Shown: positions 29,559 through 37,923 of the stretch, piece after piece | Layout of the letters: each line of letters begins with the position of its first letter | Position numbering within the stretch: position 1 is the stretch's first letter | Assembly (NCBI GenBank): GCA_040769125.1 | Contig: JAXGLO010000001.1 | Span: forward strand, 1,772,561 to 1,836,560 | Source of the DNA: CAIXSE01 sp040769125 | GTDB lineage: Bacteria; Actinomycetota; Thermoleophilia; UBA2241 | DNA length: 64,000 nt | Reading direction: 5' to 3' | The notes under the pieces: model-generated | The model's input: the letters and a program-made list of their open reading frames with translations, nothing else | Database searches by the model: none | Told to the model about the DNA's origin: nothing | Made by a program: the position numbers and the translations under genes

Positions 29559-29789
29559 GCCGGCTTTGAGCTCGCCCTGCGGCTCGCCCCCATCCGCCAC
29601 TCCCCGCGCCGGCACAGCCAGGTACTCACCGGCCTCGCGACGAGCCTCTCGATCGAGCTCACGCGGCTCGCCGTCTCGCTTGCGCTCGACGCCTGGTACC
29701 GCATGAGCGACGTCGACGATGTGCTCCTCAACGTCGCCGGCGCGCTGCTCGGCTTCGGGCTGGTGAGAAGGATGACAAGAAGCCTGTAG
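29559..29789 (+). pseudogene. VanZ-family C-terminal fragment
   Basis: The plus-strand frame after an in-frame stop reads LTGLATSLSIELTRLAVSLA, then AWYRMSDVDDVLLNVAGALL, and ends RRMTRSL with a TAG. The IE..RL...R..DVDD...N..GA..G pattern is the VanZ family core. There is no start codon and the N-terminal half is absent, so it is a fragment. A possible N-terminal VanZ piece exists 14 kb away near 43.97-44.14 kb. Confidence 0.6.
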
Positions 29790-29982
29790 CCGGGTCGATC
29801 GGTACTCGGCTTATCGGTGTATGCAACCCGCCGATGATGAGGCGACGCGCAGCCCCATGCAGTGTAGCAGAGGGCGATAGAGAGGGCGCCACCCCCGACA
29901 GCAATCCGCGCCCCGCTCTCCCAGTCGCGTAAAGCGCCAGGGGCGCGCAGGGGCGCGGACGGTAAAGCCAGGTCCTCGCCTC

Positions 29983-30029
29983 GCTGTTGCCGCTTCGCAC
30001 CGGTGACACTGGTGCGAAGCGGCAACAGC
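29983..30029. repeat. Long inverted repeat (19-bp arms)
   Basis: Perfect 19-bp arms (GCTGTTGCCGCTTCGCACC at 29983-30001 and its complement at 30011-30029) surround a 9-nt loop. It lies 42 bp past the hyuA stop. On the minus strand no T-tract follows. It may terminate the hyu transcript, or be a relic of a mobile element end. The 193 bp between it and the VanZ fragment hold no gene. Confidence 0.8.
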
Positions 30030-30070
30030 TGAGGTTCACAAGCCTGCGAACAAGCTTACAAGCCTGCTTT

Positions 30071-32155
30071 CTACACCTCCGGCCTGGGGATCGACATCAC
30101 CCACTCGCCGGTGGTGCGCCGCACAACCGTGTGAGTCGGCCAGACGGCGAGCGACGTAGTAGGCAGCTCGATGACGGCCGGGCCCGGAATGACTACCTCT
30201 GCGGCCACCGCCTCGCCATCGTAGATCCTCGCCTCCTGAGGGCCATCCTTGGGATCGAAGATGACCTGCCTCGTGGAAACCGGCTCGGCCTTGTCGCCGA
30301 CGGTTGCCGTGATCGTACGCTCGCCGGAGGACACCTGGGCGACAGTGGCCCTGAGGCGCAACGCCACGATGTCCAGAGGCATGCCGGGCATCGCGTACGA
30401 GTAGAGCCGGCGATGCTGCTCCTCGAACTCGCGAGTCAGCTCCTCAACGGTCTTGGGAGTAACCTCACCACCCAGCACAGGAACGAGCAGCTCGTGCACC
30501 TGGAACGAGTACTTTACGTCGGCGAACCGGGCGATCTCCACGTCGGCGGCGTCGATGCCCTGCTCCGTGAACTGCTCGAATGCGTGCGCCTCCATCTCGT
30601 CGAAGACCTTCTGAACATCATCGAGATCGAGCTTGTCGCTGCGTGTGGGATAAGCAGTGACATCCCAGTGCACGAGGTCGGCGACGACCATGCCGTACGC
30701 ACATACCTGTCCGGCTTCGACGGGGAAGAGGATCTTGGTAATCTCCAGCTCCTCAGCCATCTTGCCGGCGTGCGCGCCAGCCGCGCCTCCGCCGACCACC
30801 ATCGTGTAGCCGCGAGGATGGATACCCCGCATCACGGAGACCGCCTTCATGGCGCCGACCATATTGGTGTTCACGATGCGGTACACCGCGGCAGCTGCCT
30901 CTTCGATCGACAGCCCGAGGGGCTCGGCAACGGTAGCCATGGCCTTGCGGGCGGCCTCGACATCGAGCTTCATCTCGCCGCCGACGAAGTTGTCCGGGTT
31001 GTAGTAGCCCAGGATGAGGTTCGCGTCGCTGACCGTCGGCTCCGTGCCGCCGTGCCCGTAGCAGGCCGGGCCCGGCATCGCGCCGGCGCTGCGAGGCCCG
31101 ACGCACAGCATCCCGCCGGAGTCCACCCAGGCGATGCTGCCGCCGCCGGCGCCGATGGAGTGGCTGTCGGCAGCCGGGAGGCCGAGGGCGATCTCGTCGA
31201 CCTCTGCATCGCGGGTCATGGGGATCTCTCCGTCGGTCACGAGAGTGACCTCGAAGCTCGTGCCCCCCATGTCGACGATGATGAGGTCCTTGTCGCCTTC
31301 TGCCTCAGCCAGCGCGATGCCGGCCGCCGGGCCGGCCGCCGGGCCCGAGCCGATGGCGAACACGGGACGGCGCATGATGTCTGAGACCCGCGCGACGCCT
31401 CCGCTTACCTGCATCACCATGAGGCCGTGCTTGTAGCCGTTCTCGTTGAGGTAGCCGGTCAGGGAGTCCAGGTACTCGCCGAGCGCCGGCCCGACGTAGG
31501 CGCTGAGCACCGTCGCGCAGGTACGCGGATACTCACGGATCGCCGGCATGACGTCCGACGAGATCGCGATATGCGCCGAAGGCATTTCCTCGGCGATGAT
31601 CTCGGCGACACGCTGCTCGTGCGACGCATTCACCGGCGACCACATCAGCACAACGGCGACCGCATCGATGTCGTGCTCCTTGAACGTGCTCAGCGCATCG
31701 CGCACGCTCTGCTCGTCGAGCGGCGTATGAACGGAGCCGTCGTAGATGACGCGCTCCTTGACGCCCAGGCGCAGATGGCGGTCGACCAGCGGCTCAGGCG
31801 GCGGCATGTGCAGGTTATAGCGATCGGGCTTGAACCCGTCTCGCAGGAACAGGATGTCGCGGAATCCCTCGGTGTGGATCACGCCCGTCCTCGCCCCCAC
31901 GCGCTCGATCAGCGTGTTCGTGGCGACAGTGGTTCCGTGGACAACCAGGTCGACAGTCGACAGATACTCCTTCACCGAGACGCCGTCGCGCGTGGCGAGC
32001 TTCTCGATGCCGATACGAACTGCTCGCTCGAGCTCGTCGGGAGTAGAGGCTACCTTCATGTTGTACAGCACGCAGCCGCTCTCGTCGACCACCACGAAGT
32101 CGGTGAACGTGCCGCCGATGTCGATCCCGAGTCGCTTGCGGGACACGGTCATCAT
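30071..32155 (-). CDS. hyuA: Hydantoinase/oxoprolinase A subunit (HyuA)
   Basis: ATP-dependent amidohydrolase subunit of 694 residues in the N-methylhydantoinase/5-oxoprolinase/acetone carboxylase superfamily. N-terminal ASKHA-like ATPase motifs are RLGIDIGGTFTDFVVVDESG, VVHGTTVATNTLIER and IIVDMGGTSFEVTLV, with GAGGGSIAWVDSGG and YTMVVGGGAAGAHAG further on. It is 24 bp downstream of hyuB and co-transcribed with it; A and B subunits normally form a complex that opens cyclic amides. The neighbouring amidinotransferase, methyltransferase and NCS1 permease suggest a hydantoin, creatinine-derived or similar cyclic ureide substrate. Confidence 0.88.
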   Translation of the reverse strand: MMTVSRKRLGIDIGGTFTDFVVVDESGCVLYNMKVASTPDELERAVRIGIEKLATRDGVSVKEYLSTVDLVVHGTTVATNTLIERVGARTGVIHTEGFRDILFLRDGFKPDRYNLHMPPPEPLVDRHLRLGVKERVIYDGSVHTPLDEQSVRDALSTFKEHDIDAVAVVLMWSPVNASHEQRVAEIIAEEMPSAHIAISSDVMPAIREYPRTCATVLSAYVGPALGEYLDSLTGYLNENGYKHGLMVMQVSGGVARVSDIMRRPVFAIGSGPAAGPAAGIALAEAEGDKDLIIVDMGGTSFEVTLVTDGEIPMTRDAEVDEIALGLPAADSHSIGAGGGSIAWVDSGGMLCVGPRSAGAMPGPACYGHGGTEPTVSDANLILGYYNPDNFVGGEMKLDVEAARKAMATVAEPLGLSIEEAAAAVYRIVNTNMVGAMKAVSVMRGIHPRGYTMVVGGGAAGAHAGKMAEELEITKILFPVEAGQVCAYGMVVADLVHWDVTAYPTRSDKLDLDDVQKVFDEMEAHAFEQFTEQGIDAADVEIARFADVKYSFQVHELLVPVLGGEVTPKTVEELTREFEEQHRRLYSYAMPGMPLDIVALRLRATVAQVSSGERTITATVGDKAEPVSTRQVIFDPKDGPQEARIYDGEAVAAEVVIPGPAVIELPTTSLAVWPTHTVVRRTTGEWVMSIPRPEV

Positions 32156-32179
32156 TGAGTCCTTTCCGTCGTCATTGGA

Positions 32180-34105
32180 TCAGAGCGTGTAGTCAGCGTC
32201 GGGCGGCGGCGCCGGAGCCAGCTCGAAGGTGTCCCCTGGCTGCTGCACCTCTTTGTAGTAGGTGCCGGCGTTCGGATAGTCGGGGACGATGAACTCCAGC
32301 TCGCCGCGCTCGTCGGCGATCTTCGCCCTGCGCGCTTTCGTCTTCTCCTCGTCGACGGTGACTCCATCGTCGCAGAGCACCAGCCCGTAGATCTCCTCGG
32401 CCGTCTTACGAGTGATGAAGCCGTCCTTCAGGTCGCGGGCCACAACGTTGGCATCTCGCTCGAGCGGGTCGCCGTAGCCGCCGCCTCCCGACGACGTCCC
32501 AACGAACCTCTCGCCCTCAACCACTCGCAAGTAACCGATGGGGCCTGTGACCAGCTTGGTGCCGTCCTTGTTGATCCGATAGATGGCGCCGCCGTCGGCC
32601 TGCGTCCCTCCGAGCAGCCCGTAGGGCGGATTGAAGAAGCCGTCACCATACGGATAGACGTCCACCTTGGCGCCGGCCAGCGGCTCCCACTCGAAATGAA
32701 TCCCGGGGCCGCCGCGGGTACGACCCTGACCCATGGAGTCGGGGCGGATCTCCTGCCGATGGATCAGCAGTGGATACTGCATCTCGAGCAGTTCGTTGGG
32801 AGAGAACTTGAGGGCGCCGTTGGTACCCGTGGAGTACATCATCGGCCAGCCGTCGTACTCGAGGCACGCGCCTCCGCCGGAGCCGGCGTTGGTGTAGATG
32901 ACGGAGAACGGGGTTGGATCGTCGGGATCGCGACGGTCTATGCCGACGTTCACCGACTCAGGCGCGATGCGAGCAGCCCCAGCCATCGCCTGATCGGGGA
33001 TAGCCTGGGCGAGGCACTTCCAGACGGCGTCCGAAATGGCGTCGGCCGGCACGATGGTGGCGTCGGCCGTAGAGGCCGGCCACTCCGCATTGCAGACCGT
33101 ACCCTTCGGCGCAATGACCTCGATGTGCTTGAGACAGCCGCTGTTGTGCGTCAGATCGGTAGGAAGGCAGCACAGCACTGGAAGACTCGCAGCGTTCTGA
33201 CAGTTGGCCCAGGAGGAGTTGGTGCCGCCTCGCGTCTGCGGATCGCTGCCCGTGAAGTCGATGATGATCTTGGTGCCGTCGATGGTCAGCGTGCACTCGA
33301 CCTTGATGTGGGTCATGCCGGTACCGTCGGAGTCGACCCATGCTCTGCCTGTGTACGTGCCGTCCGGCATCTCCGCGATGACGGCGGAGGTGCGCTCGTC
33401 TGCATACTCCATGAGCTGGTCGCCAAGGGTGACGAGCGTGTCGATGCCGTAGCGATCGACGAGCTCGAGCATCCGGCGGCCACCGGTCTTGCAGGACCCG
33501 ACCATCGACATGAGGTCGCCCAGGACGAAGTCGCGGTAGCGCATATTGGCGAGATACAGCTCGAGAATGTCCTTGCGGGTCTCGCCATTCTCCTGCAGCT
33601 TGACGGGCGGCATCTGGAAGCCTTCCTTCCAGATGTCGGTAGCCTGAACCGGCACGCTGGTGTTGAACGCGGAGCCGACGTCCATCTGATGGCCGGTGGC
33701 CACCGCCCAGAAGCGATGGACGCCCTCATGGAAGATCGGCATCGCCACGACCAGGTCGCCGATGTGGCTCGTGCCATGATAAATGCTGTTCATCATGTAC
33801 ACGTCGCCTTCTTTGATCCCGTCCTCGCCGAAGTGCTCGACGATGCCGGACACCGACACCGGCTGCGCGTTCACGTGGATCGGCAGGCCGTCGAACATGG
33901 CCAGAGCGTTCGGGGGATTCGCGGCGTCGTAGATGCCGCACGAGAAGTCGCGGACCTCGGAGATAATCGAGGACCACGCCGAGTACTCCAGGGTGAGAGA
34001 CATCTCCTGGACGCAGGATTCAATGGCGTGGAACAGGACCGCAAACGTCGTCGGATCGAGACGTGCGGGCGACGATCCAGACGCCGCTTGTCCGCTGTTT
34101 GTCAT
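32180..34105 (-). CDS. hyuB: Hydantoinase/oxoprolinase B subunit (HyuB)
   Basis: Partner of HyuA, 641 residues. Family features include RLDPTTFAVLFHAIESCVQEM, RDFSCGIYDA, VYMMNSIYHGTSHIGDLVVAMPIF (metal/active-site histidines), IDFTGSDPQTRGGTNSS and GGYGDPLERD near the C-terminus. The ATG at 34105 has GGAGG upstream; five more codons in frame lie before it. The upstream ~300 bp includes an AT-rich segment around 34199-34250 (TTGTATATATTTGG on the minus strand) suitable for a promoter, and the hairpin at 34318-34354. Confidence 0.88.
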   Translation of the reverse strand: MTNSGQAASGSSPARLDPTTFAVLFHAIESCVQEMSLTLEYSAWSSIISEVRDFSCGIYDAANPPNALAMFDGLPIHVNAQPVSVSGIVEHFGEDGIKEGDVYMMNSIYHGTSHIGDLVVAMPIFHEGVHRFWAVATGHQMDVGSAFNTSVPVQATDIWKEGFQMPPVKLQENGETRKDILELYLANMRYRDFVLGDLMSMVGSCKTGGRRMLELVDRYGIDTLVTLGDQLMEYADERTSAVIAEMPDGTYTGRAWVDSDGTGMTHIKVECTLTIDGTKIIIDFTGSDPQTRGGTNSSWANCQNAASLPVLCCLPTDLTHNSGCLKHIEVIAPKGTVCNAEWPASTADATIVPADAISDAVWKCLAQAIPDQAMAGAARIAPESVNVGIDRRDPDDPTPFSVIYTNAGSGGGACLEYDGWPMMYSTGTNGALKFSPNELLEMQYPLLIHRQEIRPDSMGQGRTRGGPGIHFEWEPLAGAKVDVYPYGDGFFNPPYGLLGGTQADGGAIYRINKDGTKLVTGPIGYLRVVEGERFVGTSSGGGGYGDPLERDANVVARDLKDGFITRKTAEEIYGLVLCDDGVTVDEEKTKARRAKIADERGELEFIVPDYPNAGTYYKEVQQPGDTFELAPAPPPDADYTL

Positions 34106-34317
34106 GACCACCACCTCCACGGGGTTGCCGTGTTTGCGCTGGTGGGGAAAGTTGCCCCGGGGCGAGTAGCTGCCCTCCTGCTACCTCCCCCGCCGAGCGT
34201 TGTTAAAGAGCGTCCTTAATAGCCAAATATATACAACAGGCCCGACTCCAGTGGAGAAGTACAGACCTCCCACGCTACGACCCGGACGTCAGCCCGGTGG
34301 AGCGTGGTACGAGCTGC

Positions 34318-34354
34318 GCGCTCCCGCCGCCGCCTGAAGCGGCGGCGGGAGCGC
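34318..34354 (-). terminator. Strong GC hairpin after the amidinotransferase gene
   Basis: A 16-bp perfect stem (GCGCTCCCGCCGCCGC and complement) with a 5-nt loop, between the amidinotransferase stop and the hyuB promoter region. There is no U-tract. It probably separates the amidinotransferase transcript from hyuBA. Confidence 0.6.
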
Positions 34355-34409
34355 ACCTGGCCTACGTCTTACGCGACCGCCCTCGACGCAGCGATCGCCG
34401 CAGAGGCGC

Positions 34410-35564
34410 TCAGCTGATCCTGGGCAGCGGGATGCGCGCACTCTGATTCGGGAAGTAGTCCTCGCAGTCGCCCTCGCGATACACATCGTAGGTGGCGCAG
34501 TGGAGGCCGCCGCCGAAGGGATATGCGTCGCGGAACGGAACGGGGATGACCTCGAAGCCGAGCTTGTCGAACTGCTCCTGCTGGTACACCTCGCTCGCCT
34601 CGACGCAGACGGTCTTGGGGTCGAGGACGAGGCAGTTCATGGAGAGCCAGACGCTGGAGTAGCACAGCGGCGGCGGGGTGTCGTGGGCCGGCTGCGCCGC
34701 ATCCACGATCTCCCAATCGTTGTCGTCGAAGATCTTGCGCTGGCTGGGATCAAGCCGGCGATTCGGGTTGTTGAGGATGAGGCCGGGACGCACTGGCGTG
34801 AAGGTGGCGTCGATGTGGATCGGATACGGGTCGCCGGGGAAGTTCACGGCGTGCACGCGATGGTCCGGGAAGTGACGCTGCAGCCAGTCGATGCCCCTCA
34901 TGTTGGTCGTGAAGCCGTGCTGGACGAAGAGGTCCTTGCCGAAGCGAGCAGGGTCGGCGGGATCGACGAGCGGCTCCTCTTCGGTGGTTACGTAGAACCG
35001 CTCATTCATCCACTTGAGGCGCTGCTCGATGCCGATGTGGTCGCTCAGGTAGTCGGGGCGGAAGGACGCATCGGTAAGACGCGGCTTGGGGCAGGACTCC
35101 CACCTGAACCCCGGATCCTCCAGCGACCACTTGTTGAGGAGCGGCCGGTGGGCGAGATACTCGAAGAAGTGGCAGCGATAGGACATCGTTCCTTCGAGCA
35201 TCTCGCGGCCGACCGTAAGGATGTTCTCACGCGGCGACATGCAACCGTACATGGTCTCGCACGACCAGTCGGGGGTAGCGATAGCCCTGTTCCACTGAAT
35301 CGGGGTCGGACGATCGACTTTGATGCCACGCTTCTCCAGGATGCTGACCAGGTTGTCGAGCTGCGCGTTGGCGGCCTCGACGGTATGCAGCGGACGCGGG
35401 CCGTACTGACCGCGCATGTCGCTGTCCTCGGGAATCTTCGCGTTGAGCCCAGGCTCTGGGGCAGGAACGCAATGGAAGTCCGCCACTCCGACCACAACGT
35501 GCTTGAGCGGATCCCACTCGTTCCATGACTTTACGATGACGTTGCTGTCGTCTTTCCAAGCCAC
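34410..35564 (-). CDS. Glycine-amidinotransferase-like enzyme (AGAT family)
   Basis: A 384-residue member of the L-arginine:glycine/inosamine amidinotransferase family. Features include the N-terminal VKSWNEWDPLKHVVVGVAD, ENILTVGREMLEGTMSYRCHFFEYL, the catalytic His region PIHIDATFTPVRPGLIL and the catalytic Cys in FGGGLHCATYDVYREG. Known members transfer the amidino group of arginine to glycine or an aminocyclitol. The acceptor here is unknown. It neighbours hyuBA and an Lrp regulator on the same strand, in a region that also encodes a corrinoid methyltransferase. That suggests guanidino-compound (for example guanidinoacetate/creatine-like) metabolism. Confidence 0.85.
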   Translation of the reverse strand: MAWKDDSNVIVKSWNEWDPLKHVVVGVADFHCVPAPEPGLNAKIPEDSDMRGQYGPRPLHTVEAANAQLDNLVSILEKRGIKVDRPTPIQWNRAIATPDWSCETMYGCMSPRENILTVGREMLEGTMSYRCHFFEYLAHRPLLNKWSLEDPGFRWESCPKPRLTDASFRPDYLSDHIGIEQRLKWMNERFYVTTEEEPLVDPADPARFGKDLFVQHGFTTNMRGIDWLQRHFPDHRVHAVNFPGDPYPIHIDATFTPVRPGLILNNPNRRLDPSQRKIFDDNDWEIVDAAQPAHDTPPPLCYSSVWLSMNCLVLDPKTVCVEASEVYQQEQFDKLGFEVIPVPFRDAYPFGGGLHCATYDVYREGDCEDYFPNQSARIPLPRIS

Positions 35565-35880
35565 TATGACTTCCTCCTTGGTGCTCGCTGCTGCTCTTGA
35601 GGTATCAGACGCATGCCCATGACTCAGAGCGACCGGGTATCCCGCCTCTCATCGTCGTGTGGTCTTAACTGTAACGCGTCGCGACAGGGGCAGTCAACAG
35701 GCTGAATGCGGCTCACACACACGTCTCTCCATCGCTAATGCGTCCAAAACCGGGGTCGCTCGCGATGGCGAAAGACACCACGCCTTCACTCCTGGCCGGC
35801 GGGCGCGGAAGGCGGGCGCCTCGAGGGCCGACCGCCGTGCCCGCCGCCGCGGGGCCCGCAGCGCCAGGAGCGGACTCGGC
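35565..35880. other. Upstream region of the amidinotransferase gene, no gene seen
   Basis: This 316-bp region lies between the Lrp-type regulator stop and the amidinotransferase start. A good ribosome site (AAGGAGGAAG on the minus strand) precedes the amidinotransferase ATG. I see no convincing coding frame. It is the likely promoter region and a plausible target of the adjacent Lrp-type regulator. Confidence 0.5.
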
Positions 35881-36888
35881 TCAGCGCTGCGCCCCGGACT
35901 CGCCGACCGGGGTCAGTCGTGGGGGAAGGAGGCTCCGGTAGTGCAGCTCCAGGTGAAGCCACGTCTCGACTCGCGCCACGAACGCCAGGGGGCGGATCTC
36001 CTCGTCGAGAAAGCGTAGGAGGTCCTCCGGATCCACGCTGACGACCTCGACCATCAGATCAAAGTCCCCGGCGCAGATGGCGACGTAGATGACGCCCGGC
36101 AAGGCCGCGATCTCGTCCGCAGCGAGACTGGCCCGATAGGTCGGGTTCAGTGAAACCATGCAGAACGCCGACGTGGTGTAGCCGATGCCGGATGGTACGG
36201 TCAGCGCCATCACCCGCAGCATCCCGGACTCCGTCAGCCGCCCGACCCGGCGACGCACCTGCGCCTCGGAGATACCCAGGTTCCGGGCGAGCTCGCGAAA
36301 GGCGACGCGGCCATCGAGGCTCAGCGACTCGATGATCTGCCGATCCAGGTCGGTGACCACGATCTCCGCGCCCGTCGGCAGTCGTCGTCCGGGCTTCGCG
36401 CCCGTCGCCTTGTAGGCGGCAGCATCGAAGGCGGGAAAGCGATAGTGCAGCTTCAGATAGGGAAGCATGTGAATGGAGCTGATGCCGGCCATCTGCGCAC
36501 ACTCGTTAATGACCTCCACGAGGCTGTCCAGGCTCTCGCCGTGGAACTCCGCGACAACGTTGTAGCGGCCCGCCACCACCACGACGTAGAACGCGCCGGG
36601 AAGAGCGGCGATCTGCGCCGCCACATCCCGGACGTTGGCGGCCGGCGCCACGACGATCCCGACGATGCTGATCACTCCATAACCGAGAAGACTCGGGTCG
36701 GTGACGGCAGTGATGTGGATGACTCCCCGCGCCCGCAGATCCTCGACGCATCGCCGCACCTGCTTCTCCGGAACGCCCAGCTCTTTCGCCATCCTGGAGA
36801 AGGGAGCGCGACCGTCCACCTGCAGGAGGCGGATGAGCTGCTGCTCGAAGGGCGTGAGCTCGGATGCCTGCAGCAGAACCTCTCCCAC
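35881..36888 (-). CDS. Double Lrp/AsnC-family transcriptional regulator
   Basis: Tandem duplication of the Lrp/AsnC architecture in one 335-residue chain. HTH 1 (TPFEQQLIRLLQVDGRAPFSRMAKELGV, residues ~11-50) is followed by RAM/effector domain 1 (to ~150). HTH 2 (TDLDRQIIESLSLDGRVAFRELARNLGI, ~177-215) is followed by RAM domain 2. Lrp proteins normally sense amino acids, so this fusion may act as a built-in pseudodimer. The GTG at 36888 is eight bases after GGAGG; a TTG one codon earlier is possible. It lies upstream of and on the same strand as the amidinotransferase and hyuBA genes, its likely targets. Confidence 0.88.
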   Translation of the reverse strand: MGEVLLQASELTPFEQQLIRLLQVDGRAPFSRMAKELGVPEKQVRRCVEDLRARGVIHITAVTDPSLLGYGVISIVGIVVAPAANVRDVAAQIAALPGAFYVVVVAGRYNVVAEFHGESLDSLVEVINECAQMAGISSIHMLPYLKLHYRFPAFDAAAYKATGAKPGRRLPTGAEIVVTDLDRQIIESLSLDGRVAFRELARNLGISEAQVRRRVGRLTESGMLRVMALTVPSGIGYTTSAFCMVSLNPTYRASLAADEIAALPGVIYVAICAGDFDLMVEVVSVDPEDLLRFLDEEIRPLAFVARVETWLHLELHYRSLLPPRLTPVGESGAQR

Positions 36889-37043
36889 CAACTGGACCTC
36901 CCCCCAGTCGCGCGAGCCACTCGGCCGCCGCCGAGACCCGCATCGCGGCTCCCACGTGTGCTGCTTCTCGTCGTCCAGCCACGCCAGAGACAGGGTACCG
37001 CATCTCGTCTCGTCCGGCGCCGTATGCCCGGGAAGAAGCGGAG

Positions 37044-37781
37044 CTACTGCCCGGTGCTCAGCATGAAAGCCATGACGATGCCTTTCGACCGCAGGATGTG
37101 ATGCTCCATGGCCGCGGCAGCTCCATCGCCGTCTCCGCGCTCAATGGCATCCATGATCTCCGGGAGCTCCGCAACCCAGTCGGACAGCGGCAGGTAGAAG
37201 TCCACGTCCACGCGAACCAGCGCCAGCATTTTTTCGACTTCCCGGGTGAATACGTCGTGCAACCGTCTGCTGCCTGACAAGCGGCAAACCGAATCATGGA
37301 ACTGCAGGTCGAGCATCACCGCCGCGCCGGCGTCGTCGTCCTCGCTTGCCTTCTGAAGCCGGGAAACGAGTCGTCGCAGAACGCGGAACTCACTCTCGTC
37401 GTGCTTGGCGGCCAGCACCCGAGTAGCGTGACACTCGATGGCCAATCGGAGCTCGAATATGTCGGTCACATCCTCTTCGGTGAGCCGCGCGATGTGCACT
37501 CCCTTGGATGTCCATTCCAGAAAGCCCTCTGCGAGCAGAAGCCGAAACGCCTCTCGCACGCTGCCCCGGCTGAGCCCGAGCTCCTCGGAGAGGCGGCTGT
37601 CCGAGAGCTTCATCCCAGCCGCCAGCTTCCCCGCCAGTACGAGCTGACGGATCAGCTCAGCGACCTGGTCCGCAAGCGAGGCCCTTGGGTGGAAGGCGCC
37701 GAGAATGGGCTCAGTGGATGTCTTGCCTGGGTCCGGGATGCTCGTCTCCTTGATTGCGTGTATCCCGCTCGATTCTACCAA
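37044..37781 (-). CDS. GntR-family (FadR subfamily) transcriptional regulator
   Basis: DNA-binding regulator of 245 residues with a winged HTH (LADQVAELIRQLVLAGKLAAGMKLSDSRLSEELGLSRGSVREAFRLL) and a FCD helical effector domain with metal-ligand-type residues (FELRLAIECHATRVLA, LQFHDSVCRLSGSRRL). The start is a TTG with a GGGGGCG tract upstream; no ATG is near the HTH. It is divergent from the UroD-type methyltransferase operon, and a TTGTACGACAA dyad lies in the shared intergenic region. Autoregulation and control of that operon are likely. Confidence 0.88.
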   Translation of the reverse strand: MVESSGIHAIKETSIPDPGKTSTEPILGAFHPRASLADQVAELIRQLVLAGKLAAGMKLSDSRLSEELGLSRGSVREAFRLLLAEGFLEWTSKGVHIARLTEEDVTDIFELRLAIECHATRVLAAKHDESEFRVLRRLVSRLQKASEDDDAGAAVMLDLQFHDSVCRLSGSRRLHDVFTREVEKMLALVRVDVDFYLPLSDWVAELPEIMDAIERGDGDGAAAAMEHHILRSKGIVMAFMLSTGQ

Positions 37782-37843
37782 GTGCAGACGCCCCCTGCGT
37801 CCGTCGCCCGGCCTTGCGCCAACGGCTTGATGCTTGATGTAGT

Positions 37844-37856
37844 ATTGTACGACAAT
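37844..37856. promoter_or_regulatory. Candidate GntR operator
   Basis: The dyad ATTGT-ACG-ACAAT has the TNGTnnnACNA form typical of FadR-subfamily GntR operators. It sits in the divergent region between the GntR gene and the methyltransferase operon, 68 bp upstream of the latter's ATG. Confidence 0.55.
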
Positions 37857-37923
37857 CCGACAGTGCGACAGCGACAGTCACCAGTCGAGCACACTCGAGC
37901 ACACGATTGAGAGGAGCTAATCG

